Source: Campylobacter troglodytis (GTDB taxonomy: Bacteria > Campylobacterota > Campylobacteria > Campylobacterales > Campylobacteraceae). Taken from it: a stretch of DNA of 55,451 nucleotides. The DNA is taken from positions 1 through 55,451 of the forward strand of contig NZ_QHLI01000012.1 in NCBI RefSeq assembly GCF_006864425.1. The letters are read 5' to 3'. Positions 8,753 through 17,931 of the stretch are shown in pieces. The first letter of the stretch is position 1, and every line of letters starts with the position of its first letter. Under the pieces are notes generated by a model, which saw only the letters and a program-made list of their open reading frames with translations, was not told the origin of the DNA and made no database searches. Both the position numbers and the translations under genes were made by a program.

Positions 8753-8765
8753 ATTTGATTTAAGG

Positions 8766-9164
8766 CTATTTTACATCCTGTATAAGCTTCCAAACCCCGT
8801 CTATATTTACTGTGTAAAAGCTTTTATCTATGATTTGTCCGTTATTTCCTATGCATTCTACGATTAGCTCTGTTACTGTGTCGCTAATTTCCTTGCTTTG
8901 AACTATCTTAAATTTCTTAAGCCCTGCTATGCCCTCAAGTTCTTTTTGAAATTTGCTAAATTCTCTTCCAAGCTGCTCTTCTATATCCTTAGAGCTCATA
9001 TAGCTTTGAATGCTTGAGGGAACATATATGTAAGATCTTGCCTTTCTTAGATCATTTTGCTCCAAGGCCTTTGTATAGCCTTCGCTTACATATTTTGGAC
9101 TATTTTTAAGGCTACAAGCTGTTATAAAAATGCTTAAAAGCATAAGAGCTAATATTTTTTTCAT
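8766..9164 (-). CDS. Predicted lipoprotein, DUF4878/NTF2-like
   Basis: This protein has 132 residues. It begins MKKILALMLLSIFITAC, a signal peptide with lipobox ITAC (lipidated Cys17). The mature part, with YVSEGYTKALEQNDLRKARSYI and a C-terminal FYTVNIDGVWKLIQD, fits the DUF4878 NTF2-like fold seen in small periplasmic lipoproteins. No catalytic residues are recognised. It lies immediately beside the nested IS and downstream of hldE on the same strand, where gmhA would be expected in C. jejuni. It may be transcribed with the heptose operon. Confidence 0.75.
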   Translation of the reverse strand: MKKILALMLLSIFITACSLKNSPKYVSEGYTKALEQNDLRKARSYIYVPSSIQSYMSSKDIEEQLGREFSKFQKELEGIAGLKKFKIVQSKEISDTVTELIVECIGNNGQIIDKSFYTVNIDGVWKLIQDVK

Positions 9165-9282
9165 AAATCCTCCTTAATGAGATCAAAAATTTTATTTTTC
9201 AAGTTTGCCTTAAAGGCGCAAAAATCTGCCGACCTTGCAAACTTTTACAAAGCTCTTTTTGAGTGTAAAAATTCAAGCATTT

Positions 9283-10692
9283 TTAGTTTTTCTTGTAATT
9301 TAAGATGATTTTTTCTATGATCTTACTCGTGCTAAAGCCATCCTCAAAATCAATGAGTTTTACCTCTTTTGCAAGCTCTGTACCCACAACTTCCTTACCC
9401 TCATAGTCCTTGCCCTTTACCAAAATGTCTGGCTTTAAGGCTTTTATAAGATCAAATGGCGTATCCTCATCAAAAATGACCACAAAATCCACAAAATAAA
9501 GACTTGCCAGCAAACAAGCCCTTTGATAGGCCGAATTTATAGGACGAGTTTCACCCTTTAGCCTCTTCACACTTGCATCTGAATTTAAGCCAACAACTAG
9601 CAAATCCCCTAAATTCCTCGCCTTTTCAAGGTATTTGATGTGTCCGTAATGCAAAAGATCAAAGCAACCATTTGTAAAAACTAGCCTTTTTTGTGAATTT
9701 TTTAGCAAAAGTGCTAATTCATCGCGGTCTTTGATCTTAAATTCAAAGCCGTTTTTTTCATAGCTTTTAAGCTCATCAAAGCTAACAGTTACGCTTCCTA
9801 CCTTGCTTACCACAACAGCAGCTGCCTTGTTGGCTAGCTCACAAGCTTCTAAAATAGGCACTTTTAAGGCTAGACAAAAGCCAAGCATTGCAATGACAGT
9901 ATCTCCGGCCCCTGTTACATCAAAAACCTCCCTTGCCTTAGCAGGTGCTATATGCAAATCCTCATCAAAGAGTGCGATGCCAGCTTCTGAAAGGGTTATG
10001 AGGGAGTATTTTAAATCAAGCTCATCTTTTAGTCTTTTTATGCCTATTTTGAGATTTTCACCCTCTAAATTTGAGATTTTAAGCGCCTCAATGGCTTCTT
10101 TTTTGTTTGGGGTTAAAAGCGTTGCACCTTTGTATTTAGAGTAATCGCTGCCCTTTGGATCAATTAACACAGGGATTTTAAGCTCATTTGCCCTTTTGAT
10201 GATCTGCTGACACACTTTTTGCGTTAAAACTCCCTTGCCATAATCGCTTAAAACTATGGCTTCATAGTCCTTTGCGATCTTGTCAAACTCAACAAGTAAT
10301 GCATCTTCAAGGGCTATGTCCTCAACACTTTCATCATCAAGTCTTAAAACCTGCTGAGAGTGTGAGATTATGCGGTTTTTTAGCGATGTAACACGTCCCT
10401 TTTGAACAAGCAGTTTCGCGTTTAAATTTGCCTCTAAAAACCTACCAGCCTCATCACCTCCTATAACACTTAAAGCAAAGGCTTTTGCTCCAAGGCTTTT
10501 AAGATTTGCATACACATTTGCTGCACCTCCTAGCCTCTTGTCGTTTCGCTTTGTATTCATTATTAGCACGGGTGCTTCAGGACTTACGCGTTTGCACTCG
10601 CACCAAATATAATTATCCACCATCAAATCGCCTATTACTAGCACCTTGGGACTTTTGTGTGCTAAGCTATCAAGCATTGATTTCCTTTTCAA
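9283..10692 (-). CDS. hldE: Bifunctional heptose 7-phosphate kinase / heptose 1-phosphate adenylyltransferase
   Basis: This protein has 469 residues and two domains. Residues 1 to about 320 are a PfkB/ribokinase-type kinase with [10 protein letters not shown] and the anion-hole motif DVTGAGDT. Residues about 333-469 are a nucleotidyltransferase with [19 protein letters not shown] (the HxGH motif as HYGH) and [13 protein letters not shown]. It phosphorylates D-glycero-D-manno-heptose 7-phosphate and later adenylylates the 1-phosphate, making ADP-heptose for the lipooligosaccharide core. Its start overlaps hldD by 23 bases, so it is the third gene of a gmhB-hldD-hldE operon. Confidence 0.96.
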   Translation of the reverse strand: MKRKSMLDSLAHKSPKVLVIGDLMVDNYIWCECKRVSPEAPVLIMNTKRNDKRLGGAANVYANLKSLGAKAFALSVIGGDEAGRFLEANLNAKLLVQKGRVTSLKNRIISHSQQVLRLDDESVEDIALEDALLVEFDKIAKDYEAIVLSDYGKGVLTQKVCQQIIKRANELKIPVLIDPKGSDYSKYKGATLLTPNKKEAIEALKISNLEGENLKIGIKRLKDELDLKYSLITLSEAGIALFDEDLHIAPAKAREVFDVTGAGDTVIAMLGFCLALKVPILEACELANKAAAVVVSKVGSVTVSFDELKSYEKNGFEFKIKDRDELALLLKNSQKRLVFTNGCFDLLHYGHIKYLEKARNLGDLLVVGLNSDASVKRLKGETRPINSAYQRACLLASLYFVDFVVIFDEDTPFDLIKALKPDILVKGKDYEGKEVVGTELAKEVKLIDFEDGFSTSKIIEKIILNYKKN

Positions 10693-11626
10693 AGATTTGT
10701 TTAATCTGGGCTACATATGATCTTATGCCCTCTTCAAGACTGAATTTTGAAACGTAGTTAAAATCTGTTTGTGAATTTTTGCCAGCCTGAGTATGAAACT
10801 GATAAGCCTTTGTGTAGGGATTTGGGATATACTCATACTCGTAATTTGTGCAAAGTTCCTTTTGAAGTATATCTACTATGTCTGTAAAGCTTCTAGCCTC
10901 GAATGTGCCTACATTATAAACCCCACTTTTGGCATCAAGTGCGGCTAAATTTGCACTCACAACATCCTTAACATAAACAAAGTCCCTAAAAATAGCCTCG
11001 CTTCCCTCAAACAAACGCGGTCTTTGTCCGCCAAGCATTTGCAAGCCAAATTGCAACACCATTGAGGCTGTTTTATCCTTGAAAAACTCATTTTCCCCAT
11101 AGACATTAAAGTAACGAAGTCCTACTATGTGGGCTTTGTCATGGTATTTTGCCGCTACTTTGTCCATCATTAGCTTTGAAAAGGCGTAGGGATTTTTGGG
11201 GGCTTCATTTCCAACAGTTTGAGGGCTTGGTGCGTCTCCATAAACAGCGGCTGAGCTAGCGTAGATGAGCTTTGCGTTTAAGTCAATTGCTAAAGCTATG
11301 AAGTCATAAAAACTGTTTAAATTCGTCTTTAAAATGAGGTTTTGATTGGTCGCGGTGGTATCTGAGATGGCTGCTTGATGAAAGATGATCTCAGGCTTAA
11401 AGGCTCTAATCTTAGCTATGCTTGTGCTCTCGCAAATATCTCCCACAAAAAGCTCGCCCTTAAAATCAAGCAAATTTTTATAATGCCCAAAGCTTTGCAA
11501 ATTACCATTTTCAAAGCGCTCAAAGCTTCGCATTTTATCTACTACTAGCACTTCATTTTTTTCTTGCAAGGCTAGGGCCAAGTTTGAGCCTATAAAGCCA
11601 GCCCCGCCCGTTACTACCACCCTCAT
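10670..11626 (-). CDS. hldD: ADP-glyceromanno-heptose 6-epimerase
   Basis: This protein has 318 residues and is an extended SDR enzyme. The N-terminus [15 protein letters not shown] is the Rossmann GxxGxxG NADP-binding motif. The catalytic Tyr-Lys pair appears as YAFSK, preceded by the ASSAAVYG serine region. It converts ADP-D-glycero- to ADP-L-glycero-D-manno-heptose, the sugar donor for the inner core. It overlaps gmhB by 4 bases and hldE by 23, indicating translational coupling. Confidence 0.96.
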   Translation of the reverse strand: MRVVVTGGAGFIGSNLALALQEKNEVLVVDKMRSFERFENGNLQSFGHYKNLLDFKGELFVGDICESTSIAKIRAFKPEIIFHQAAISDTTATNQNLILKTNLNSFYDFIALAIDLNAKLIYASSAAVYGDAPSPQTVGNEAPKNPYAFSKLMMDKVAAKYHDKAHIVGLRYFNVYGENEFFKDKTASMVLQFGLQMLGGQRPRLFEGSEAIFRDFVYVKDVVSANLAALDAKSGVYNVGTFEARSFTDIVDILQKELCTNYEYEYIPNPYTKAYQFHTQAGKNSQTDFNYVSKFSLEEGIRSYVAQIKQIFEKEINA

Positions 11627-12348
11627 AATCTTTCCTTAAAATAAGCTATGATTTCGTTTAAATTGCTGAATTTTTTGTAAAAATCATCTTTAAATTCAGG
11701 CTTTTTGCCTTGAATTTCACTTGAATACTCAATCTCTTGCTCGTTTTTATTTAAACACAGCCTTCTTTCGTTTTTGCCTTGAAGCTCTTGTGAATTTTCA
11801 AGGCTTTTGGCATCTTTTCCTTGAATTTCACTTGAATACTCACATCTTTGACTTGAATTTTCAAGGCTTTTGCCCCTTTTTTCGTAGCCTAAAAATTCAC
11901 ACTCTAAATCTTCTCTTACAAGGCAAAGTGTCCTAATTCCAGCATTTAGTCCGGCCTTCATATCCGTTACATTATCTCCTATTAAAACGCTTTGGCTTAA
12001 ATCTACATTAAATTCAGCCTGTGCCCTTAAGATCATACCAGGCTTTGGCTTTCTGCACTCGCAATCCTCTAAATGCGGACAGTGATACACTTTTTTAAAC
12101 TCAATGCCCTTTTTTGCAAACTCGTCAAGCATAAATTTGCTTAAATTTTCAAAGTCTTTTTCACTATAAAAGCCCCTTGCTATTCCTGATTGATTTGTAA
12201 TCACAAAAAGTGCATAATCCTTTGACAAAAAAAGCTTACAAAGCTCAAAGATCCCCTCTTTAAATTCAAAGTCCTCTATCTTATAAACATAGCTTTTATC
12301 AACATTTATGACACCGTCTCTATCCAAAAACAAGGCTCTTTTTTTCAT
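11623..12348 (-). CDS. gmhB: D,D-heptose 1,7-bisphosphate phosphatase with repeat-bearing insertion
   Basis: This HAD-family phosphatase starts MKKRALFLDRDGVIN; the catalytic pair is D9/D11. It has VITNQSGIARG, the zinc-binding CPHLEDCECRKPKPGM and IGDNVTDMKAG. It removes the C7 phosphate in ADP-heptose synthesis. The start at 12348 is chosen over an upstream TTG. The protein is 241 residues, about 55 longer than I expect for C. jejuni GmhB. The extra segment lies between LVRED and the C-terminal helix and contains repeats: YSSEIQGK twice and SLENS twice. The insertion is at the DNA level made of TTGAATTT-rich repeats (11700-11860). The catalytic core looks intact. Confidence 0.92.
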   Translation of the reverse strand: MKKRALFLDRDGVINVDKSYVYKIEDFEFKEGIFELCKLFLSKDYALFVITNQSGIARGFYSEKDFENLSKFMLDEFAKKGIEFKKVYHCPHLEDCECRKPKPGMILRAQAEFNVDLSQSVLIGDNVTDMKAGLNAGIRTLCLVREDLECEFLGYEKRGKSLENSSQRCEYSSEIQGKDAKSLENSQELQGKNERRLCLNKNEQEIEYSSEIQGKKPEFKDDFYKKFSNLNEIIAYFKERL

Positions 12349-12456
12349 AGACACATTATAATACAAATTTTGTTTAATAATATTTTGAATTTTAAATATT
12401 TTTTAAATTTAAACCGCTACAATACTAAACATAAAACCCAAAATAAAGGAAAAGCA

Positions 12457-12756
12457 ATGAAAAAAACTCTTATCATCCTAGCCTGTCTTAGCACCTTTGT
12501 GTTTGCCAAAGACGGGGCTACACTTTATAAAAAATGTGCCATTTGCCACGGAGCAAAGGCTGATAAGGTTTATCTAAACAAGGTTAAGGCTCTAAATACC
12601 ATACCAAGAGAGGAAAGACTTAAAGCCGTAAGGGAATATGCCGCAGGAAAGCTTAATAAATACGGACAAGGTGCTATAATGACTCTAAATCTTAAGGGTT
12701 TGACTGAGGCTGATTTTGAGGCTATTGAGGATTATATAGATAGTATAATTAAATGA
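12457..12756 (+). CDS. Periplasmic class I c-type cytochrome
   Basis: This protein has 99 residues: signal peptide MKKTLIILACLSTFVFA, then ATLYKKCAICHG with a single CxxCH haem site. The C-terminal helix is LTEADFEAIEDYI. A distal Met ligand is plausibly in IMTL. It is a small monohaem electron carrier, matching the cytochrome next to gmhB in C. jejuni. The start is chosen because AAAGGAAAAGCA precedes this ATG and a signal peptide follows; an upstream in-frame ATG at 12370 gives no signal sequence. It is divergent from gmhB, and the palindromic ATTATAAT at about 12354-12361 could serve either direction. Confidence 0.9.
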   Translation: MKKTLIILACLSTFVFAKDGATLYKKCAICHGAKADKVYLNKVKALNTIPREERLKAVREYAAGKLNKYGQGAIMTLNLKGLTEADFEAIEDYIDSIIK

Positions 12757-12944
12757 AGCTTTGCTCTTTTGCCGTTTCAACAGATCTTTTTAAGCTGAAT
12801 TTTTTTAAGATTTTAATTGGGCTTTGAGGGCTAAATTTTAAAATTTAAGCCACCCTTAACTCTTTCTTATATATTTTAAGCTATCATTAGTAAATTTTAA
12901 CTGTGAATTTTGCGTAAGCTAAATTCACAAGCTAGGGGCTTAAA

Positions 12945-13508
12945 ATGCGTATAAAATCTTCACACATCCCATATATCACTAATAAAATCGTCCTAGATCT
13001 AGCAAATTCCTCCTTTGTTGATATTAAAGATACACTTGATCTGCTAAATCAAACAGCAAAAACCGTGCTTGAAAGCGACACAGCGAAGGAAAAAAGGCTT
13101 GACGAGAGGGTTAAGGAGATCTTAGAAGAACAAGAAGAAGAGATGCATTTTATGCAAGTAGATAGAAAAAATATGTTTTGGCTTATCAAAAAAAAGCTAG
13201 CACCTGAATTTGAGGTGATCTTTAATAGCGAGGACAGGCACAACCAGCTAGCACATCTTATCTTGCAAGAGCTTATAGAAAATGATTTGATTAATTTTAC
13301 TGTGAGTGAAAACAGGGTGAAAAATCTCATCTTTTCAGCCATTGAGGAGTATTTAAAAAGCTATGAAAAGATAGAGGATCTAGTCTTTGAAAAGATAGGA
13401 AAAATGCAAGAAAATCGCAGTAAAAAGCTAGTAGTAGGCTCTGAGGAGTATGAGCTAATCTTTGAAAGGCTTTACCAAGAGGAGCTTAAAAAAAGGGGTA
13501 TGCTGTGA
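12945..13508 (+). CDS. DUF507 family protein
   Basis: This 187-residue soluble, charged, largely helical protein has no recognised catalytic motif. It begins MRIKSSHIPYITNKIVLDL, with internal EILEEQEEEM and HLILQELIENDLI. DUF507 proteins are found across Campylobacterota and Aquificae, and their role is unknown. In C. jejuni the homologue directly precedes carA, as here. Upstream (12910-12935) is an inverted repeat, GTGAATTT...AAATTCAC, that could form a hairpin near the promoter. Confidence 0.88.
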   Translation: MRIKSSHIPYITNKIVLDLANSSFVDIKDTLDLLNQTAKTVLESDTAKEKRLDERVKEILEEQEEEMHFMQVDRKNMFWLIKKKLAPEFEVIFNSEDRHNQLAHLILQELIENDLINFTVSENRVKNLIFSAIEEYLKSYEKIEDLVFEKIGKMQENRSKKLVVGSEEYELIFERLYQEELKKRGML

Positions 13509-13698
13509 GTTTTTCTAGTCTTTTAGGGCTTAATCTTTCTAGCTTTGTAAGCCTTGATAAGATCTTTAAATTTAAGCTTAACAAAAAAGCTCTAAGCTTT
13601 TTTTGCAAGCTGCTTGAATTTTTTAAAAAAGAAATTTGCACGAAAACCTCCTTAAAGAATTTGACATTTTTTACTACACAGTTTCAAGGGGTAAGACT

Positions 13699-14817
13699 AT
13701 GAAGGCTTATATTTACATAGAAAATGACGTTTTTTTCACCGCAAAGGCTTGCGGGGCAGGCGGGACATATTATGGCGAGCTTGTTTTTAACACCTCTTTA
13801 ACAGGATATCAAGAAATTATTTCAGACCCTAGCTATGCAGGGCAGTTCATAGTTTTTTCTATGCCAGAACTTGGCATAGTGGGCACAAATGAAAACGATG
13901 ATGAATGCAAAGAAGTCTTTGCTAGTGGCATTTTAATGAGAAATTTAAACAGCGAGTTTTCAAATTTTAGGGGGCAAATGAGCCTTGATGAATACCTTAA
14001 AAAGCGTGGCAAAATAGGACTTTACGAAGTAGATACTCGTGCGCTTGTTAAGATGATAAGGGACTTTGGCAATCTTCGTGCGGTGATTTCTACTGAATTT
14101 AAGGACAAAGATGAGCTTAAAAACTTGCTTGAAAAAAGCCCTCGCATAGAGGAGCTAAATCTCGTGGCAAAGGTCAGCACCAAAAAGCCTTACAAGCACA
14201 GCTTTGGTGTCTGGGATAGCGTGAGCTTAGCTTACAAAAAGGGCGAGAAAGCCAAAAAGAAAGTTGTCGTTTTAGATTATGGTGTCAAAAAAAACATACT
14301 CAATGAGCTTGTAGAATGTGGCTTGGAGGTAGAGGTGTTGCCACACAGCACGAAAGCGGACGAGCTTATAGCAAGATTTAACAAGGGCGAAATTCAAGGG
14401 ATTTTCTTATCAAATGGACCGGGCGAGCCAAAGATGCTAAAAGATGAAATAAACGAGCTAAAAAAGCTCATAAAGGCTAAAATTCCAATGCTTGGCATTT
14501 GCCTAGGGCATCAGCTTTTAAGCAATGCCTTTGGTTATGAAACCTATAAGATGAAATTCGGGCAACACGGAGCAAATCACCCTGTGCTTCATCAGCAAAG
14601 CAAGGTTGTAGAAATAACCGCGCAAAATCACAACTACAATGTGCCTGAGAGCATTTGCGAGGTAGCCACTATAACACACCGCAATCTTTTTGGCGACAAT
14701 GTCGAAGGCGTGGTGTATAAGGACTATCCCATCATTTCCGTGCAGCATCACCCTGAAAGCTCAAGCGGTCCGCACGAGAGTAAATATATCTTTAACGAAT
14801 TTGTTAAGCTGCTGTGA
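13699..14817 (+). CDS. carA: Carbamoyl-phosphate synthase small subunit
   Basis: This protein has 372 residues. The N-terminal CarA-specific domain includes YGELVFNTSLTGYQEIISDPSY. The C-terminal class I glutamine amidotransferase has LSNGPGEP, the nucleophile motif GICLGHQLL, and HHPESS supplying His and Glu of the triad. It releases ammonia from glutamine for carbamoyl phosphate (arginine and pyrimidine synthesis); the large subunit carB is not in this window. The start is the ATG after AAGGGGTAAG; an in-frame ATG 63 bases upstream is less likely. It overlaps the next gene by 4 bases. Confidence 0.96.
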   Translation: MKAYIYIENDVFFTAKACGAGGTYYGELVFNTSLTGYQEIISDPSYAGQFIVFSMPELGIVGTNENDDECKEVFASGILMRNLNSEFSNFRGQMSLDEYLKKRGKIGLYEVDTRALVKMIRDFGNLRAVISTEFKDKDELKNLLEKSPRIEELNLVAKVSTKKPYKHSFGVWDSVSLAYKKGEKAKKKVVVLDYGVKKNILNELVECGLEVEVLPHSTKADELIARFNKGEIQGIFLSNGPGEPKMLKDEINELKKLIKAKIPMLGICLGHQLLSNAFGYETYKMKFGQHGANHPVLHQQSKVVEITAQNHNYNVPESICEVATITHRNLFGDNVEGVVYKDYPIISVQHHPESSSGPHESKYIFNEFVKLL

Positions 14818-16028
14818 ATTTTGACATTTTAGCGACAGTAAGCGTGGCACTGCTTTCTAGCTTTTCGCATTGTTATGCGATGTGCGGGGGCTTTAATATA
14901 GCCTTTTTGCGTTTAAATTCAGCTTCAAATGACGAAAATGTGGGCGTAAATTCAAATGAAAACTCACAAAATTCAACAAATTCAAACAAAAATTCACAAA
15001 ATACCGAAAATTCAAGTTTAAAATCAAACTCACAAAATGTAAGAAATTCAAGCTTAAATTCAATAAATTTAAACAAAAATTTAACAATTTTAAATTTAAA
15101 TTCAAAACAAGACACTCAAAATTCAACAATTTCAAAGTTAAATTCAGCCCCAAGCAGTTCTACAATTTTAAATTCAAAGCAAAACTTGCAAGATTTGGCA
15201 ATTTTAAATTCAACACAAAATTTTCAAAATGTCAAAAAGTTTAGCTTAAATTCAAGCTCAAAACAAGGCACTCAAAATTCAACGAATTCAGCCCCAATGT
15301 CAAGTAACTTAAATGCTACAAATTCAAATTCAAACAAAAATTCACAAAATACCGAAAATTTCATAAATTCAAGTTTAAATTCAGTCCCAAGCAAGGCATA
15401 TTTGACAAATTTAAATTCAACAAAAATCTCTCAAAATAACAAAAATTCAACAACTTCAAGCCAACACTCAAAAACACCAAGCATTAAATTCACACTAAGC
15501 CTTACTTATCATATATTTAGGGTTTTGGCATATATGCTTTTGGGCGTGATTTTTGGAGCATTTGGAAATGTTTTGAGCTTTTTAAACAAGGGAATTTTCT
15601 TTTTTGTTTTGGGAATTTTTATGGTGCTTTTGGGACTATCCTTGAATTTTAGGGGGCAGTTTTTGGCATTTTTTGAAAATCCTTTCTTTTTTAATTTATT
15701 TGCGAAAAAAATGTGGCAAAGGCTGAATTTCAAAGGCTATAAAAGTGCTGTGGTTTTGGGCTTTTGCAACGGCTTTGTGCCTTGTGGGCTTGTTTATTTT
15801 TATCTAGCTTTGGCGATGAGCCAAGATAGCCTCATTCAAAGTGCTTTCATAATGCTAGTATTTGGGGCTTGCACCCTGCCCGCACTTCTTTTTTTTAACG
15901 AGGCTTTTAGCCTTTTGCAAGGGATTTTTGGGGACAGATTTCAGGTTTGGTGGACAAAAATTTCATATTTTATTATAATTTTATATGGGATTTATCTTGC
16001 ATATTTGGGGGTTAGCTTAACTAGATGA
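14814..16028 (+). CDS. TauE/SafE-type membrane protein with large Asn/Ser low-complexity insertion
   Basis: This protein has 404 residues. The first membrane segment contains HCYAMCGG, the HCxxMCGG motif typical of UreH-like/SafE transporters linked to sulfite or metal export. From residue about 222 onward are four to five further hydrophobic helices, with GFCNGFVPCGLVYFYLALA. Between TM1 and TM2 lies an insertion of about 190 residues, composed mostly of Asn, Ser, Lys, Thr and Leu (NSNENSQNSTNS...). Without it the protein would be near the expected family length. It sits between carA and a two-component pair, the order seen in C. jejuni. Substrate unknown. Confidence 0.8.
   Translation: MNFDILATVSVALLSSFSHCYAMCGGFNIAFLRLNSASNDENVGVNSNENSQNSTNSNKNSQNTENSSLKSNSQNVRNSSLNSINLNKNLTILNLNSKQDTQNSTISKLNSAPSSSTILNSKQNLQDLAILNSTQNFQNVKKFSLNSSSKQGTQNSTNSAPMSSNLNATNSNSNKNSQNTENFINSSLNSVPSKAYLTNLNSTKISQNNKNSTTSSQHSKTPSIKFTLSLTYHIFRVLAYMLLGVIFGAFGNVLSFLNKGIFFFVLGIFMVLLGLSLNFRGQFLAFFENPFFFNLFAKKMWQRLNFKGYKSAVVLGFCNGFVPCGLVYFYLALAMSQDSLIQSAFIMLVFGACTLPALLFFNEAFSLLQGIFGDRFQVWWTKISYFIIILYGIYLAYLGVSLTR
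14915..15492 (+). repeat. AAATTCA-word low-complexity tract inside a coding gene
   Basis: This is a 580-base in-frame tract built from irregular repeats of AAATTCAA/AAATTCAC and AAATTTAA. By eye it contains about 30 RAATTY hexamers, nearly all with AAATTC on the plus strand; by base composition only two or three would be expected. It encodes the Asn/Ser-rich loop of the TauE-like protein. Confidence 0.85.
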
Positions 16029-17227
16029 GAGAGGATTTAGCAGGGCTTTTGAAAAAGATTCAAAAGACTATGATTTACTCAAAGACGGATTTAAACGGCG
16101 TGATTTTAGAGCTTAGCTCTGCTTTTTGTAAGATCAGTGGATATAGCAAAAAAGAGCTAATAGGCAAGAAACATAGTATCTTAAAGCATCCTGATATGCA
16201 AGATAGCAATTTTGCTAAGCTTTGGAAGAGCATAAAAGAAAAAAGACCCTACCGCATACTCTTTAAAAACATAGCCAAAAACGGCAAAATCTTTTATCTT
16301 GATAGCCTCATTATCCCCATTTTTAACGAAAAAAACGAAGTTTGTGCCTATGCTAGTTTTGCTTATGATTTAAGCAAGTTTTTTTCTTTAAATGAGGAAT
16401 TAATGGAGAGTAAAAAAAAGATAGAGCAGATGAATGAGCATTTTGAGCAAATGATGCTTTATTATCAAAAAAATCTCTATGAAAAAAAGATGAGCATAAA
16501 AGAGGAGCTTTCCTCAAATTTTAAAAATAGCGAGGAAAGCCTAAAAAAAATTCAAAAAGAAAGCCTAGATCTATCCATCAAAGAGGTGCTTTCAAATTTA
16601 GCACATCAGTGGAGACAGCCTCTAAGTGAGCTTGGGCTTTTGCTTTTTAAGATGAAACAAGACTTAAAAGATGAGCAAAAATTTGAAGAAAATTACGAGG
16701 AGTGCAAAAAAACCCTTAAAAAAATGTCAGCTCATATAGATGAGTTTATATCTTCTTCAAGAAGCTTTCAAAGATCATTTTCTTTGATGGAGGCTTTACA
16801 AGAAGCTCAAAATATAAGCTTTGAGCGACTTCAAAATCAAGGAGTTCAAATTCATCTAAGCTCAAAAAAAGATTATAAGATTTTAGGAGATGAGAAGGAT
16901 TTGGTGAGGGTGTTTTTTAATCTTTTTATGAATTCAGTTGATGCTTATGGGAAGAAAAAACACAAGGATATTTTTGTAAGTCTTAGTGAGTTTGGTAAGA
17001 ATTATGTTAAAATAACTGTTAGGGATAGAGCTGGTGGAATTTTGTTCTTGGATAAGGTTTTTCAGCCCTTTTGGACTACAAAATACCCAGTTCAAGGCGC
17101 AGGACTTGATCTCTTTTTTAGCAAACAGCTCATAGAAAATATGCAAGGACAAATTAAGGTTAGCAACGACAAAAAAGGTGCTTGCTTTAATATCTATCTA
17201 AGACAAGACAAGGAAGAAACAAAATGA
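16025..17227 (+). CDS. PAS-domain sensor histidine kinase
   Basis: This protein has 400 residues and no clear transmembrane segment, so it is probably a cytoplasmic sensor. A PAS domain (about residues 10-120) includes GVILELSSAFCKISGYSKKELIG. A coiled coil spans about 123-185. The dimerisation/H-box is NLAHQWRQPLSELG with His194. The ATPase domain has NLFMNSVDAYG (N-box), DRAGGI (G1) and GAGLDLFFSKQL (G2). It overlaps the transporter gene and the response-regulator gene by 4 bases each, so it is the cognate kinase of the next product. The HQWRQPL motif is typical of epsilonproteobacterial kinases. Signal unknown. Confidence 0.92.
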   Translation: MREDLAGLLKKIQKTMIYSKTDLNGVILELSSAFCKISGYSKKELIGKKHSILKHPDMQDSNFAKLWKSIKEKRPYRILFKNIAKNGKIFYLDSLIIPIFNEKNEVCAYASFAYDLSKFFSLNEELMESKKKIEQMNEHFEQMMLYYQKNLYEKKMSIKEELSSNFKNSEESLKKIQKESLDLSIKEVLSNLAHQWRQPLSELGLLLFKMKQDLKDEQKFEENYEECKKTLKKMSAHIDEFISSSRSFQRSFSLMEALQEAQNISFERLQNQGVQIHLSSKKDYKILGDEKDLVRVFFNLFMNSVDAYGKKKHKDIFVSLSEFGKNYVKITVRDRAGGILFLDKVFQPFWTTKYPVQGAGLDLFFSKQLIENMQGQIKVSNDKKGACFNIYLRQDKEETK

Positions 17228-17889
17228 AAAATCTAACTTTGATGATAGTTGAGGATGAGGACAAGCTAAGAGAGGGTCTAAGTAAGGCTTTGAGTGAGTT
17301 TTTCTTAAAGATCATCACCGCCAAAAACGGAGATGAGGGGCTTAAGAAATTTAAAAAATTTAATCCTGACATCATCATAACAGACATCTTAATGCCCATA
17401 GTTGATGGGCTTGATATGGCAAAGGAGATCAAGAAAATTTCCAAACAAACCCCTATAATTGTTCTCTCAGCCTACTCAGAAAAGGATAGGCTTTTGCGTG
17501 CCATTGATGCTGGGATTGATAAGTATTTGATTAAGCCCATTGATGTGGATGAGCTTTTGCGCATTATAGAGCTTTTCAAGGATGAAAAAATGCAGCAAAA
17601 CAATATCACTGTAATCAACGAGCATTATAAATTCGACAAGATCAAAAGGGTTTTAATTAAAGATGATGAGGAAATTTCTTTGACAAAAAAAGAACTAGCC
17701 TTTATATCCTTGCTTTTAAAGCAAGCTGGAGCCTTGATCTTGCACGAGGAGATTAGAAAAAACATTTGGACCAGCGAAACAGTAAGCGATACAGCCATAA
17801 GAACCTTTATTAAGAGGATTAAAGACAAGGTGGGAGGAGATGATCTTATAAAAAATGTCCCAGGACTTGGCTACAAGATAAATTTATAG
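17224..17889 (+). CDS. OmpR-family response regulator
   Basis: This protein has 221 residues. The receiver domain (1-120) has acidic residues E10-D11, phosphoacceptor Asp54 in ITDILMPIVDG and the conserved Lys in YLIKPID. The C-terminal winged helix includes LTKKELAFISLLLK and DTAIRTFIKRIKDKVG, a DNA-recognition helix. It is translationally coupled (ATGA overlap) to the PAS kinase. Its targets are not visible here. In C. jejuni this pair lies upstream of cco oxidase genes, whereas here the conserved block ends and an IS relic starts 43 bases later. Confidence 0.93.
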   Translation: MKNLTLMIVEDEDKLREGLSKALSEFFLKIITAKNGDEGLKKFKKFNPDIIITDILMPIVDGLDMAKEIKKISKQTPIIVLSAYSEKDRLLRAIDAGIDKYLIKPIDVDELLRIIELFKDEKMQQNNITVINEHYKFDKIKRVLIKDDEEISLTKKELAFISLLLKQAGALILHEEIRKNIWTSETVSDTAIRTFIKRIKDKVGGDDLIKNVPGLGYKINL

Positions 17890-17931
17890 GCTTTTTGAGA
17901 TGCTAAGCTAAGTAAGTAGGCTTAGATTTAA

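Noticed and set aside
13505-13702. Small frame (65 codons) between the DUF507 gene and carA, overlapping the DUF507 stop by GTGA.
   Set aside because: It overlaps the carA ribosome site and start, has composition like noncoding DNA and resembles no family; I could not support it as a gene.
14873-15153. Antisense frames rich in Leu, Phe and Glu opposite the TauE-like gene.
   Set aside because: They are the complement of the AAATTCA tract; low complexity keeps them open by chance.
14915-15492. CRISPR-like regular repeats.
   Set aside because: Repeat spacing is irregular, units are only 6-10 bases and the tract is in frame within a gene; no cas genes are nearby.
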